Origin: UMGS1370 sp963557065
GTDB lineage: Bacteria; Bacillota; Clostridia; Lachnospirales; Lachnospiraceae
Length of the DNA stretch: 24,203 nucleotides
Assembly (NCBI GenBank): GCA_963557065.1
Contig: CAUWCT010000022.1
Location: 1-24,203, forward strand
Reading direction: 5' to 3'
In this document: piece after piece, positions 8,625-16,648 of the stretch
Position numbering within the stretch: the first letter of the stretch is position 1
Layout: every line of letters starts with the position of its first letter
Notes under the pieces: model-generated
Databases searched by the model: none
Told to the model about the DNA's origin: nothing
What the model saw: only the letters and a program-made list of their open reading frames with translations
Translations under genes and position numbers: made by a program

Positions 8625-10001
8625 CTATTGTGGATTGATTTTTTTCTTTAAAATATCAATCGTATTCTGCAAAGCAGGATCTTTTGGGAGATCTTTTGTA
8701 ATTTTTTCAATACCATGAATGACAGTGGTATGATCCCGGCCTCCTAAAAATTGCCCGATTTGCTGGAGGGGGGTACTGGTCATATTGCGGCAGAGGTACA
8801 TAACGATTTGACGTGCTCCGGCAATTTCTTTATTTCGCTTTTGCCCCAGAATATCAATGGACTGGATTCCTAAATGATCGGAGACAATCTGGAGGATTAA
8901 ATCAGGAGTGATTTCTCGTGCAATATTGGGAGAAATCAGATCTTTTAAGGCTTCTTCCGCTAATTCAATGGTAATTTCCTTTTTATTTAATTTGGAAAGA
9001 GCCACGATTTTGGTTAAAGCGCCCTCCAATTCCCGTATGTTGGATTTAATGTTGGTGGCAATATATTTGATTACTTCATTATCAATATTGTAGCCTTCCA
9101 TTTCCTCCTTTTTTCTGAGGATGGCCATTCGGGTTTCGTAGTCTGGAGACTGGATGTCTACTGTAAGCCCCCATTCAAATCGGGAGCGGAGACGTTCTTC
9201 CAGTGTTTCAATCTCTTTTGGCGGTTTATCCGAGGAAATAATGATCTGCTTTTTGGATTCGTGGAGGGCGTTAAAGGTGTGGAAAAACTCCTCCTGGGTA
9301 CTTTCCTTGCCAATGATAAACTGGATATCGTCGATCAAAAGCACATCATTATTGCGGTATTTTTCTCTGAATTCAGTGGTGGTAATGTTGTTTTTATTAC
9401 GGATTGCGTCGATTAGTTCATTGGTAAATTTTTCCGAAGTTACGTATAAAACTTTGGCATTTGGATTATTCTTTAATATGAAGTGGGCAATGCTGTGCAT
9501 TAAGTGGGTTTTACCAAGACCTACGCCTCCGTATATAAAAAGCGGGTTATAAATTTCTCCTGGAGATTCCGCAACTGCCAGGGATGCAGCATGGGCCAGA
9601 TTGTTATTGGCTCCGACTACAAAAGTATCAAAGGTATATTTGGGATTCAGATTGGCATTTTGGATAATTTCCGGGCTTACTTCCTTGACATTCTTTTTAA
9701 TAAGAAGGTTTTCAGCAGGCGGGGCCGCAGATTCAGCCTCTTCTTTGGAGATAAAATTCAATTTGCATTCTACTCCAAGTTTTTCGGCAATGGATACTTC
9801 CAGGGGAAGTCCGTATTTTTTACGGATGTAGCCAATCATATTGCTGTCAGGGACAACAATGGTTGCAGTGTTTGAAGTTTTATCCACATCGTGGACTTTC
9901 AATGGGAGAAGCCAGGTTTTAAATGAAATATCCATAATTTCATGCTCCTCTTTCATATAAAGAAGAATTTCATCCCATTGTTCGTGTAATTTTTCTATCA
10001 T
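8625..10001 (-). CDS. dnaA: chromosomal replication initiator protein DnaA
   Basis: This 458-residue initiator binds DnaA boxes as an ATP-bound oligomer, opens the origin and recruits the helicase loader. Domain I (1-85) has the WDEILLYMK start and a linker follows. Domain III is AAA+ with Walker A GGVGLGKT (158-165), Walker B LLIDDIQF (221-228) and the LEERLRSRFEWGL arginine-finger region (about 267-279). Domain IV has the DnaA signature GGRDHTTVIHG near the C-terminus for box recognition. The length is normal for Clostridia. The start has AGGAG eight bases upstream. The gene lies between two groups of DnaA boxes, and boxes upstream of its promoter suggest autoregulation. Confidence 0.98.
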   Translation of the reverse strand: MIEKLHEQWDEILLYMKEEHEIMDISFKTWLLPLKVHDVDKTSNTATIVVPDSNMIGYIRKKYGLPLEVSIAEKLGVECKLNFISKEEAESAAPPAENLLIKKNVKEVSPEIIQNANLNPKYTFDTFVVGANNNLAHAASLAVAESPGEIYNPLFIYGGVGLGKTHLMHSIAHFILKNNPNAKVLYVTSEKFTNELIDAIRNKNNITTTEFREKYRNNDVLLIDDIQFIIGKESTQEEFFHTFNALHESKKQIIISSDKPPKEIETLEERLRSRFEWGLTVDIQSPDYETRMAILRKKEEMEGYNIDNEVIKYIATNIKSNIRELEGALTKIVALSKLNKKEITIELAEEALKDLISPNIAREITPDLILQIVSDHLGIQSIDILGQKRNKEIAGARQIVMYLCRNMTSTPLQQIGQFLGGRDHTTVIHGIEKITKDLPKDPALQNTIDILKKKINPQ

Positions 10002-10058
10002 TTCCGGTCTCCTAAATCCACAAAAAGTATTAATGCATAGTAACCCAGTATTAATCCT

Positions 10059-10087
10059 ATTTTACATGAAACGGTCATAGATTTCAA
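10059..10087 (-). promoter_or_regulatory. dnaA promoter
   Basis: On the minus strand TTGAAA (10082-10087) and TAAAAT (10059-10064) are spaced by 17 bp, giving a leader of about 50 nt before dnaA. DnaA-box-like TGTGGAAA sequences begin 18 bp upstream, which would let DnaA act on its own promoter; the regulatory role is inferred. Confidence 0.6.
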
Positions 10088-10320
10088 GGAAATAGAAAAA
10101 ATTATGTGGAAAACTTTGTGAGAATTATGTGGAAATCATGTGTACAAGCTGTGTATAAACAAAATAAGGATCACTTATCAACATATTGTGGAAAAGAATA
10201 AGTAAAAGTTTTAAACAACGTAAATTGGCAGAAAATTAATAAGGATAACTTGTAAACATGTGGAAATTTTAGAGTTATCCTTATGGTTATCCACAACTTA
10301 TCCACACTTTGGGGATAACA
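10088..10320. other. oriC: oriC, upstream DnaA-box cluster
   Basis: This AT-rich gap between the divergent dnaA and rpmH transcription units carries many DnaA boxes. Two perfect TTATCCACA sites lie on the plus strand at 10287-10295 and 10298-10306, separated by 2 bp. A TTATACACA lies on the minus strand at 10150-10158. Single-mismatch sites TGTGGAAAA begin at 10105 and 10187, TTATCAACA at 10175 and TGGGGATAA at 10310. Further weaker TGTGGAAAT sites start at 10128 and 10259. Gene orientation flips here: everything left is on the minus strand and almost everything right is on the plus strand. This supports replication starting in this region. Confidence 0.88.
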
Positions 10321-10375
10321 TTATGTAAATTAACAATCAGGCTTTTGAAATAGGCACAGATTTCTGAAATTCTAC

Positions 10376-10404
10376 TTGACTAAGCTACATTCCTTCGATA
10401 TAAT
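10376..10404 (+). promoter_or_regulatory. rpmH promoter
   Basis: TTGACT (10376-10381) and a perfect TATAAT (10399-10404) are spaced by 17 bp. Transcription would start about 75 nt ahead of rpmH and could continue into rnpA and yidC if it passes the terminator at 10631. Confidence 0.88.
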
Positions 10405-10486
10405 CAAGAAGATGTTTAACTGGAATAGTCGGAATATGTTCATCCATATTCTTAACAGATAGTAATTAGAGGAGGTGCGCCAGATT

Positions 10487-10621
10487 ATGAAAATGACATT
10501 TCAGCCAAAAAAGAGACAGAGAGCGAAAGTTCATGGCTTCAGAGCTAGAATGAGCAGCGCAGGCGGAAGAAAAGTCTTAGCTGCCAGAAGAGCAAAAGGA
10601 AGAGCTAAATTAACCGCTTAA
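10487..10621 (+). CDS. rpmH: 50S ribosomal protein L34
   Basis: The 44-codon frame starting at the ATG after AGAGGAGGTG encodes the very basic L34 protein: MKMTFQPKKRQRAKVHGF, then RARMSSAGGRKVLAARRAKG, ending RAKLTA. It matches the family along its full length (usual length 44). L34 is a structural part of the large subunit. It is the first gene of the right arm, and rpmH-rnpA pairing is nearly universal in bacteria. It is followed 9 bp later by a strong terminator-like hairpin. Confidence 0.97.
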   Translation: MKMTFQPKKRQRAKVHGFRARMSSAGGRKVLAARRAKGRAKLTA

Positions 10622-10630
10622 TGAACGAGA

Positions 10631-10657
10631 GGCCGCAAGTGATTGTGGCCTTTTTTT
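10631..10657 (+). terminator. intrinsic terminator between rpmH and rnpA
   Basis: GGCCGCAA pairs with TTGTGGCC (8 bp, one G-U) around a GTGA loop, followed immediately by seven T. It stands between rpmH and rnpA and would lower expression of RNase P protein relative to L34, as an attenuator inside the operon. Confidence 0.88.
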
Positions 10658-10673
10658 GACCCAGGGAGAATGA

Positions 10674-11018
10674 ATGAAGCGTTTTAGTTCGATTAAAAAA
10701 AACAGGGATTTCCAGAAGATTTATGAGACTGGCAAATCTTATGCAAACAGACAGTTGGTCATGTATGTATTGGAAAATAATACGGAAGATACCAGAATCG
10801 GAATTTCCGTCAGTAAAAAGGTAGGAAACAGTGTAGTCCGCCACCATATGACCAGATTAATCAGAGAAATATTTCGTTTGAATAAACCGAACATCCGGCA
10901 GGGGTTAGACATCATAGTCGTTGTCAGAGTGGCAGCGAAAACATCGGATTATAAACATTTAGAGGGTGCGTTTATGCACCTGTGCGGACTGCATAACATT
11001 AAATTAGAATCGAAGTGA
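10674..11018 (+). CDS. rnpA: ribonuclease P protein component
   Basis: This 114-residue basic protein partners the catalytic RNase P RNA in cutting 5' leaders from tRNA precursors. It starts with the typical MKRFSSIKKNRDFQKIYETG and carries the conserved RIGISVSKKVGNSVVR (41-56). The arginine-rich RNR motif that follows is altered: RHHMTRLIRE (56-65) instead of the usual RNRxKRxxRE. GGGAG lies 5-9 bases ahead of the ATG. Its stop codon overlaps the GTG start of yidD. The length and neighbours match the family. Transcription may depend on read-through of the terminator 17 bp upstream. Confidence 0.96.
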   Translation: MKRFSSIKKNRDFQKIYETGKSYANRQLVMYVLENNTEDTRIGISVSKKVGNSVVRHHMTRLIREIFRLNKPNIRQGLDIIVVVRVAAKTSDYKHLEGAFMHLCGLHNIKLESK

Positions 11019-11239
11019 ATCTTATGATAGCAAAGTTCTTTATTTTGTTGATTCGGGGATACCAGATTTTTTTGTCCCCTTTAAAAGTCAGGACTCACTG
11101 TATTTACACGCCTACGTGTTCTCAATACGCCATTGAGGCACTTCAGAAGTACGGTGCTGTAAAAGGTAGTTGGTTGGCCTGCAAGAGAATTCTTCGCTGT
11201 AATCCTTTTGCAGATGGCGGTTATGATCCAGTTCCGTAA
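11015..11239 (+). CDS. yidD: membrane protein insertion efficiency factor YidD
   Basis: This 74-residue protein (71 if it starts at the ATG at 11024) has an N-terminal amphipathic or hydrophobic segment (FFILLIRGYQIFLSPL). The family core follows, with CIYTPTCSQYAIEALQKYG and KGSWLACKRILRCNPF and the hallmark ending GGYDPVP. YidD works with YidC and SecYEG in inserting inner-membrane proteins. The GTG at 11015 overlaps the rnpA stop (GTGA), which points to translational coupling; the family usually begins near the internal ATG, so the exact start is open. Order rnpA-yidD-yidC is standard. Confidence 0.93.
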   Translation: MNLMIAKFFILLIRGYQIFLSPLKVRTHCIYTPTCSQYAIEALQKYGAVKGSWLACKRILRCNPFADGGYDPVP

Positions 11240-11257
11240 CACGTAGGAGGTATTTCA

Positions 11258-12511
11258 TTGTTAGTATTAACTAAATCCCATGACTTTTTTTCATTTGGTC
11301 CGGTTGCTGATATTTTAGGCTGGATCATGGACCTGTTGTTCCGTTTTACCAACCTGTTTGGTATTATGAACATTGGTCTGAGCATTATTTTATTTACATT
11401 GGTAATCAAACTGCTTTTGTTCCCATTGACCATTAAGCAGCAGAAGTCTTCCAAACTGATGGCGGTGATGCAGCCGGAAATTAACGCTATTCAGCAGAAA
11501 TATAAAGGAAAGACCGATCAGCAGTCGATGCTTATGCAGCAGCAGGAGATGAAAGCGGTTTATGACAAATACGGCACGTCCATGACCGGCGGCTGTGTGC
11601 AGATGCTGATTCAGATGCCTATCTTGTTTGCACTGTACCGGGTAATCATTAACATTCCGGCATATGTTCCTTCTGTCCGCGTATTTTTTGACAATGTTGT
11701 CAATGCTATTGGCGGCATGAATGCGGCAGAGACCCTTACAAAGTTTGCTACAGACAACAATATCTCTATGGCTACTATCAAGGCCATTACAGATAATAAT
11801 AAAATCGTTGATTTACTGTATACGCTGACCCCAGATCAGTGGACAAGCTTACAGACTCTGTTCCCTCAGGCTCAGGCAGTGATTGCAGAAAATGCAATGC
11901 AGATTGAGCAGATGAACTCATTTTTGGGAATTAATATGGCAGTAGCTCCCTGGCAGGGATTTACGCCAAATCTGGCATGGATTATTCCAATTCTTGCCGG
12001 TTTGACTCAGTGGTATAGTGCAAAGCTGATGAGTTCCAGCAATAAGACGGTGACAGATGAAAATGCTCCCGGAGCATCTATGATGAAGGCTATGAATATT
12101 TACATGCCTTTAATGTCTGTATTTTTCTGTTTTACATTTGCATCCGGTATCGGTATTTACTGGGTTGCCAGCAGTGTGTTTATGATCATTCAGCAGTGGG
12201 CTGTCAATGCGCATTTAAATAAGATGGACATTGATGATTTAATTAAGCAGAATGTAGAGAAAGCTAATAAAAAGCGGGCAAAGCAGGGACTTCCTCCGAT
12301 TAAGCCTAATCAGAATATGAGTCAGGACTGGAGACACATTCAGGAAGTGAATGAGAAAAAAGAAGCTGCCAGAATGGATAAGATTGCCAAGAGTCAGGAA
12401 CATGCAAAAGAAGCGACGGAATACTATAACCAAAATGCAAAGCCCGGCAGTTTGGCGGCAAAAGCAAACATGGTAAAAATGTATAACGAGAAAAACGAGA
12501 AGCATAAATAA
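11258..12511 (+). CDS. yidC: membrane protein insertase YidC/Oxa1
   Basis: This 417-residue membrane insertase places proteins into the cytoplasmic membrane. It begins at a TTG codon seven bases after TAGGAGG; no in-frame ATG has a comparable site. Hydrophobic segments are seen at about 20-60, 105-130, 230-250 and 285-315. Between the first two lies the cytoplasmic loop PLTIKQQKSSKLMAVMQPEI with a charged hairpin rich in Gln and Lys. The last segment holds GIYWVASSVFMIIQQW. In B. subtilis SpoIIIJ the groove carries a conserved Arg in IRLLILP; here the matching stretch reads IKLLLFP, so Lys takes that place. The C-terminal tail (about 320-417) is long, basic and probably binds ribosomes; that is inference. 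There is no lipobox at the N-terminus. Confidence 0.95.
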   Translation: MLVLTKSHDFFSFGPVADILGWIMDLLFRFTNLFGIMNIGLSIILFTLVIKLLLFPLTIKQQKSSKLMAVMQPEINAIQQKYKGKTDQQSMLMQQQEMKAVYDKYGTSMTGGCVQMLIQMPILFALYRVIINIPAYVPSVRVFFDNVVNAIGGMNAAETLTKFATDNNISMATIKAITDNNKIVDLLYTLTPDQWTSLQTLFPQAQAVIAENAMQIEQMNSFLGINMAVAPWQGFTPNLAWIIPILAGLTQWYSAKLMSSSNKTVTDENAPGASMMKAMNIYMPLMSVFFCFTFASGIGIYWVASSVFMIIQQWAVNAHLNKMDIDDLIKQNVEKANKKRAKQGLPPIKPNQNMSQDWRHIQEVNEKKEAARMDKIAKSQEHAKEATEYYNQNAKPGSLAAKANMVKMYNEKNEKHK

Positions 12512-12527
12512 GCAGGAGGGGTTTGCT

Positions 12528-13202
12528 ATGGAGATGATTACAGTTTCTGCAAAAACAGTGGATGAAGCAGTGACAAAGGCGTTAATCCAGTTGGGAACCA
12601 CCAGTGATAAGCTGGTTTATGACGTGGTGGACAAGGGCAGCACAGGATTTTTGGGAATCGGTGCAAAGCCGGCTGTTATCAGAGCCGGCAAGCAGGAAAC
12701 TACCGAGGATAAGGCAAGAGATTTTCTGAAGCAGGTTTTTGAGGCTATGCATCTTCCAGTAGAGATTGAGATTTCTTATGATGAGGGTGAAAAGGAAATG
12801 TCTATCAACTTAACAGGAGAGGACATGGGAGTTCTGATTGGAAAGAGAGGGCAGACCTTAGATTCTCTTCAATATCTGGTAAGCATGGTATTAAATAAGG
12901 AGAGCGAAGGCTACTTAAGAGTAAAACTGGATACGGAAAATTATCGGGCCAGAAGAAAAGAGACTCTTGAGACTCTGGCAAAGAATATTGCCTACAAGGT
13001 AAAAAGGACAAAGAGAAGTGTTTCCTTAGAGCCGATGAATCCTTATGAGAGAAGAATTATCCATTCTGCGCTTCAAAATGATAAGTATGTCACTACCAGA
13101 AGCGAAGGAGAAGAACCGTTCCGCCATGTTGTGATTTTCTTAAAAAAGGATGTAAGCCGAAAGGATCACTATTTTAGCAAAGAGAAAAAAGAAGTGCAAT
13201 AA
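12528..13202 (+). CDS. khpB: RNA-binding protein KhpB (Jag/SpoIIIJ-associated)
   Basis: This 224-residue protein has three parts. An N-terminal Jag domain (1-52) holds the conserved KGSTGFLGIGAKPAVIR. A KH domain has the GKRG loop (105-108) in VLIGKRGQTLDSLQYLV. An R3H domain contains NPYERRIIH (Arg175-x3-His179). KhpB pairs with KhpA in Firmicutes to bind many RNAs and affects cell elongation and division. The linker between the Jag and KH domains is short. The start has AGGAGG at a good distance. It follows yidC by 16 bp and is surely co-transcribed with it. Confidence 0.94.
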   Translation: MEMITVSAKTVDEAVTKALIQLGTTSDKLVYDVVDKGSTGFLGIGAKPAVIRAGKQETTEDKARDFLKQVFEAMHLPVEIEISYDEGEKEMSINLTGEDMGVLIGKRGQTLDSLQYLVSMVLNKESEGYLRVKLDTENYRARRKETLETLAKNIAYKVKRTKRSVSLEPMNPYERRIIHSALQNDKYVTTRSEGEEPFRHVVIFLKKDVSRKDHYFSKEKKEVQ

Positions 13203-13217
13203 CGAATAGAACAATGG

Positions 13218-13274
13218 ATGCTGTCGGGATTGTCTGGGGGTTTATAAACCGCTGGCAGCCAGACAGCATTTTTT
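13218..13274 (+). terminator. intrinsic terminator after khpB
   Basis: ATGCTGTC (13218-13225) pairs with GACAGCAT (13262-13269), and six T follow. The interior contains GGTTTATAAACC and a competing stem TGTCTGG/CCAGACA that would use part of the same 3' arm. It closes the rpmH-khpB group before mnmE. Confidence 0.75.
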
Positions 13275-13314
13275 GTGCTGGGCATCCAGTCATGCGCATC
13301 AGAAAGGGACAGGA

Positions 13315-14688
13315 ATGAAAAGAGAGACAATCGCAGCGGTTGCGACTGCTATGAGCAATTCTGGTATTGGCATTATCCGGATCAGCGGACCAGAAGCATT
13401 TGAAGTGGCGGATCGGATTTTTTTCAGAAAGAGTGGGAAAAGTCTGAAAGAAGAGCAGGCAAATACCATTCATTACGGATTTATTCAGGATGGAACGGAC
13501 AGACTGGATGAGGTCCTGGTAATGGTTATGAAGGCGCCTCACAGTTATACGGCAGAGGATACAGTAGAAATTGATTGTCATGGCGGCGTATTTATGGTAA
13601 AAAGGATTCTGGAACTGGTAATCCGAAATGGAGCAAGGGCGGCAGAGCCGGGAGAATTTACCAAGAGAGCATTTTTAAATGGCCGTATTGATTTATCACA
13701 GGCAGAGGCTGTGATGGATGTCATTCAGGCTAAAAACGAGTATGCGTTAAAGAGTTCTGTCAGTCAGCTTGGCGGCGCAGTATCCAGAAAAATTAAAGAT
13801 ATAAGGGAACAGGTCCTGTATGAAATCGCGTATATTGAGTCCGCACTAGATGATCCGGAACACATTTCTCTGGATGGATATGGAGAGAAGCTTTTATCCA
13901 GGATAGAAGAGTGGGTGAAAAAAACAGAGAATTTACTGGCATCAGCAGATAATGGAAAAGTGATGACAGAAGGGGTTAAGACGGTTATTTTGGGAAAACC
14001 AAATGCAGGAAAGTCTTCTCTTATGAATGTATTGATTGGCGAGGACAGAGCGATTGTAACCGAGATAGCCGGAACTACCAGGGATACCCTGGAAGAGCAT
14101 ATTTATCTTCATGGCATCAGCCTGAATGTTGTGGATACTGCCGGAATCCGGGAGACGGAAGATATGGTAGAAAAAATCGGAGTAACCAGAGCCAGGGCGG
14201 CTGCCAAAACAGCGGATTTGATTATCTATGTGGTAGACGGTTCACGCCCTCTGGATGAAAATGATCAGGAAATTATGGATTTTATCCGGGAAAAGAAGGC
14301 AGTTGTGCTTCTTAATAAAACAGATTTGGACATGGCAGTGACAAAGGAAGAATTGGAAAAACAGTCCGGCTATCGGGTAATTCCTATTTCAGCCAAAGAG
14401 CAGATAGGAGTAGAAAATTTGGAAGAAGAGATTAAATCCATGTTTTATCAGGGTGAGATTGCTTTTAATGATGAAGTTTATATTACAAATATCCGCCATA
14501 AAGAAGCATTAGAAGGAACATTAAAAAGTTTTCAGATGGTAAAGGCAAGCATATTGGAAGGAATGCCTGAAGATTTTTATTCCATTGATTTGATGGACGC
14601 ATATAGCCAGTTGGGAGCCATTATAGGTGAAGAAGTAGGAGAAGATTTGGTGAATGAAATTTTTGGAAAATTTTGTATGGGAAAATAG
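13315..14688 (+). CDS. mnmE: tRNA modification GTPase MnmE (TrmE)
   Basis: This 457-residue GTPase acts with MnmG to add the carboxymethylaminomethyl group to wobble uridine 34 of certain tRNAs. The N-terminal folate-binding domain (1-118) is followed by a helical domain. The inserted G domain has G1 GKPNAGKS (227-234), G2 GTTRD (253-257), G3 DTAG (274-277) and G4 NKTD (334-337). The last residues FCMGK hold the catalytic Cys454 of the C-[LIM]-G-K ending. I chose the ATG at 13315 because the family begins with this MKRETIAAVAT stretch and AGGA precedes it. An in-frame extension 14 codons upstream would run into the preceding terminator. It is 52 bp ahead of mnmG. Confidence 0.97.
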   Translation: MKRETIAAVATAMSNSGIGIIRISGPEAFEVADRIFFRKSGKSLKEEQANTIHYGFIQDGTDRLDEVLVMVMKAPHSYTAEDTVEIDCHGGVFMVKRILELVIRNGARAAEPGEFTKRAFLNGRIDLSQAEAVMDVIQAKNEYALKSSVSQLGGAVSRKIKDIREQVLYEIAYIESALDDPEHISLDGYGEKLLSRIEEWVKKTENLLASADNGKVMTEGVKTVILGKPNAGKSSLMNVLIGEDRAIVTEIAGTTRDTLEEHIYLHGISLNVVDTAGIRETEDMVEKIGVTRARAAAKTADLIIYVVDGSRPLDENDQEIMDFIREKKAVVLLNKTDLDMAVTKEELEKQSGYRVIPISAKEQIGVENLEEEIKSMFYQGEIAFNDEVYITNIRHKEALEGTLKSFQMVKASILEGMPEDFYSIDLMDAYSQLGAIIGEEVGEDLVNEIFGKFCMGK

Positions 14689-14740
14689 TAACCGTTTAGC
14701 TAATCGTGTTTAAACCCTTTTTAATAAGTTGGAGGAAAAA

Positions 14741-16648
14741 ATGCCATATTTAGAGGAAACCTATGATATTGTAGTAGTAGGAGCCGGACATGCCGGATGT
14801 GAGGCGGCTTTAGCTGGCGCCAGACTGGGACTTAAAACAATTATGTTTACAGTCAGCGTAGACAGTATTGCACTAATGCCCTGCAATCCCAATATAGGGG
14901 GAAGTTCCAAGGGACATTTGGTACGGGAGCTGGATGCCTTAGGTGGGGAGATGGGGAAAAATATTGATAAAACGTTTATCCAGTCCAAAATGTTAAATGA
15001 GTCTAAGGGGCCGGCGGTTCATTCATTAAGGGCGCAGGCAGATAAGCAGAACTATACCAGCCATATGAGAAGAACTCTGGAAAACACAGATAATTTGACT
15101 ATCCGTCAGGCAGAAGTTTCGGAGATTCTTGCAGAAGATGGGATTGTTACAGGAGTAAAAACTTACTCTGGCGCTGTTTACCATGCAAAGGCAGTAGTGC
15201 TTGCCACAGGAACGTATTTAAATGCCCGTTGCATTTATGGAGATGTCAGCAATCCTACCGGGCCAAATGGGCTGCAGGCGGCAAATCATTTAACAGATTC
15301 TCTGAAGGCGCTTGGAATTGAAATGTTCCGTTTCAAGACAGGAACGCCGGCGAGAGTAGATAAAAGAAGTATTGATTTTTCAAAGATGGAAGAGCAGAGG
15401 GGAGATGAACGGATTGTACCATTTTCCTTTTCTACAGATCCGGAATCTATTCAGAAAGAACAGGTATCCTGTTGGCTGACCTATACCAATGAAAAAACCC
15501 ATCAGATTATTCGGGATAATTTAGATCGTTCTCCGCTGTTTTCCGGTGCGATTGAAGGGACAGGTCCCAGATATTGTCCATCTATTGAGGATAAGGTGGT
15601 AAAATTTCCTGATAAAGACAGGCATCAGGTATTTGTGGAGCCGGAGGGACTCTATACCAATGAAATGTATTTGGGAGGGATGTCCAGTTCTCTTCCGGAA
15701 GACGTCCAGTATGCGATGTATCGGACAGTGCCTGGTCTGGAACATGTGGAGATTGTCCGCAATGCTTATGCCATTGAATATGACTGTATTAATTCATTAG
15801 AATTAAAGGCTACCTTAGAATTTAAGAAAATATCCGGATTGTTCAGCGGAGGACAGTTTAATGGAAGCTCAGGGTATGAAGAGGCAGCAGTGCAGGGATT
15901 TATGGCAGGCGTGAATGCAGCTATGAAAATTCTGGGAAGAGAACAGGTAGTTTTGGATCGTTCTCAGGCATATATCGGGGTTTTGATTGATGATCTGGTA
16001 ACAAAAGAAAACCATGAACCTTATCGTATGATGACTTCCAGGGCAGAATATCGCCTTCTTTTGAGACAGGATAATGCAGATTTAAGACTTCGCAAAATCG
16101 GTTATGAGATCGGACTGGTGAGTAGAAAAGAGTATGAACGCCTGATAAAAAAAGAAGAGGCCATTGAAAAAGAGGTAGAACGATTGAATCATACCAATAT
16201 TGGAGCAAATTCTAACGTTCAGGAGTTTTTGTCCAGTCATGGGAGTACCCCATTAAAGACAGGGGCGACTTTGGCAGAATTGGTCCGAAGGCCGGAATTA
16301 GATTATTTTATGTTAACTGAAATTGATGGAGATAGACCAAAATTGGATATGGATATTCAGGAACAAGTTAACATAAATATTAAATATGAGGGATATATCA
16401 AACGACAGATGCAGCAGGTAGCTCAGTTTAAAAAAATGGAGCGAAAAAGACTTCCGGAAAAATTTGATTATTCTGTAGTGAAAAGCTTGAGAAGGGAAGC
16501 AGTGCAGAAGCTGAATCAGTTTCAGCCGGCCTCTGTGGGACAGGCATCCAGGATTTCCGGGGTATCTCCGGCAGATATTTCTGTTTTATTGGTATATCTG
16601 GAACAGGCCAGACAGGAAAGAAAGATGGCAGAGATGAGGGAAAAATGA
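14741..16648 (+). CDS. mnmG: tRNA uridine 5-carboxymethylaminomethyl synthesis enzyme MnmG (GidA)
   Basis: This FAD-binding partner of MnmE is 635 residues. The N-terminal dinucleotide fold has GAGHAGCEAALAGARLG (from residue 14), followed by family blocks such as MPCNPNIGGSSKGHLVRE, GTYLNARCIYG, RFKTGTPARVD and CPSIEDKVVKFPD. The second half has QFNGSSGYEEAAVQG and the C-terminal helical domain with SRISGVSPADISVLLVYLE-like residues near the end. I chose the ATG at 14741, which has GGAGG five bases upstream, over a TTG four codons earlier that lies inside that ribosome binding site. Its stop overlaps the rsmG start (ATGA). Confidence 0.97.
   Translation: MPYLEETYDIVVVGAGHAGCEAALAGARLGLKTIMFTVSVDSIALMPCNPNIGGSSKGHLVRELDALGGEMGKNIDKTFIQSKMLNESKGPAVHSLRAQADKQNYTSHMRRTLENTDNLTIRQAEVSEILAEDGIVTGVKTYSGAVYHAKAVVLATGTYLNARCIYGDVSNPTGPNGLQAANHLTDSLKALGIEMFRFKTGTPARVDKRSIDFSKMEEQRGDERIVPFSFSTDPESIQKEQVSCWLTYTNEKTHQIIRDNLDRSPLFSGAIEGTGPRYCPSIEDKVVKFPDKDRHQVFVEPEGLYTNEMYLGGMSSSLPEDVQYAMYRTVPGLEHVEIVRNAYAIEYDCINSLELKATLEFKKISGLFSGGQFNGSSGYEEAAVQGFMAGVNAAMKILGREQVVLDRSQAYIGVLIDDLVTKENHEPYRMMTSRAEYRLLLRQDNADLRLRKIGYEIGLVSRKEYERLIKKEEAIEKEVERLNHTNIGANSNVQEFLSSHGSTPLKTGATLAELVRRPELDYFMLTEIDGDRPKLDMDIQEQVNINIKYEGYIKRQMQQVAQFKKMERKRLPEKFDYSVVKSLRREAVQKLNQFQPASVGQASRISGVSPADISVLLVYLEQARQERKMAEMREK

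Noticed and set aside
13273..13314. N-terminal extension of mnmE by 14 codons
   Set aside because: It starts inside the terminator T-run and the extra residues do not match the family.
14729..14740. TTG start four codons upstream for mnmG
   Set aside because: The TTG overlaps the GGAGG that serves the ATG at 14741, and the family begins near that ATG.
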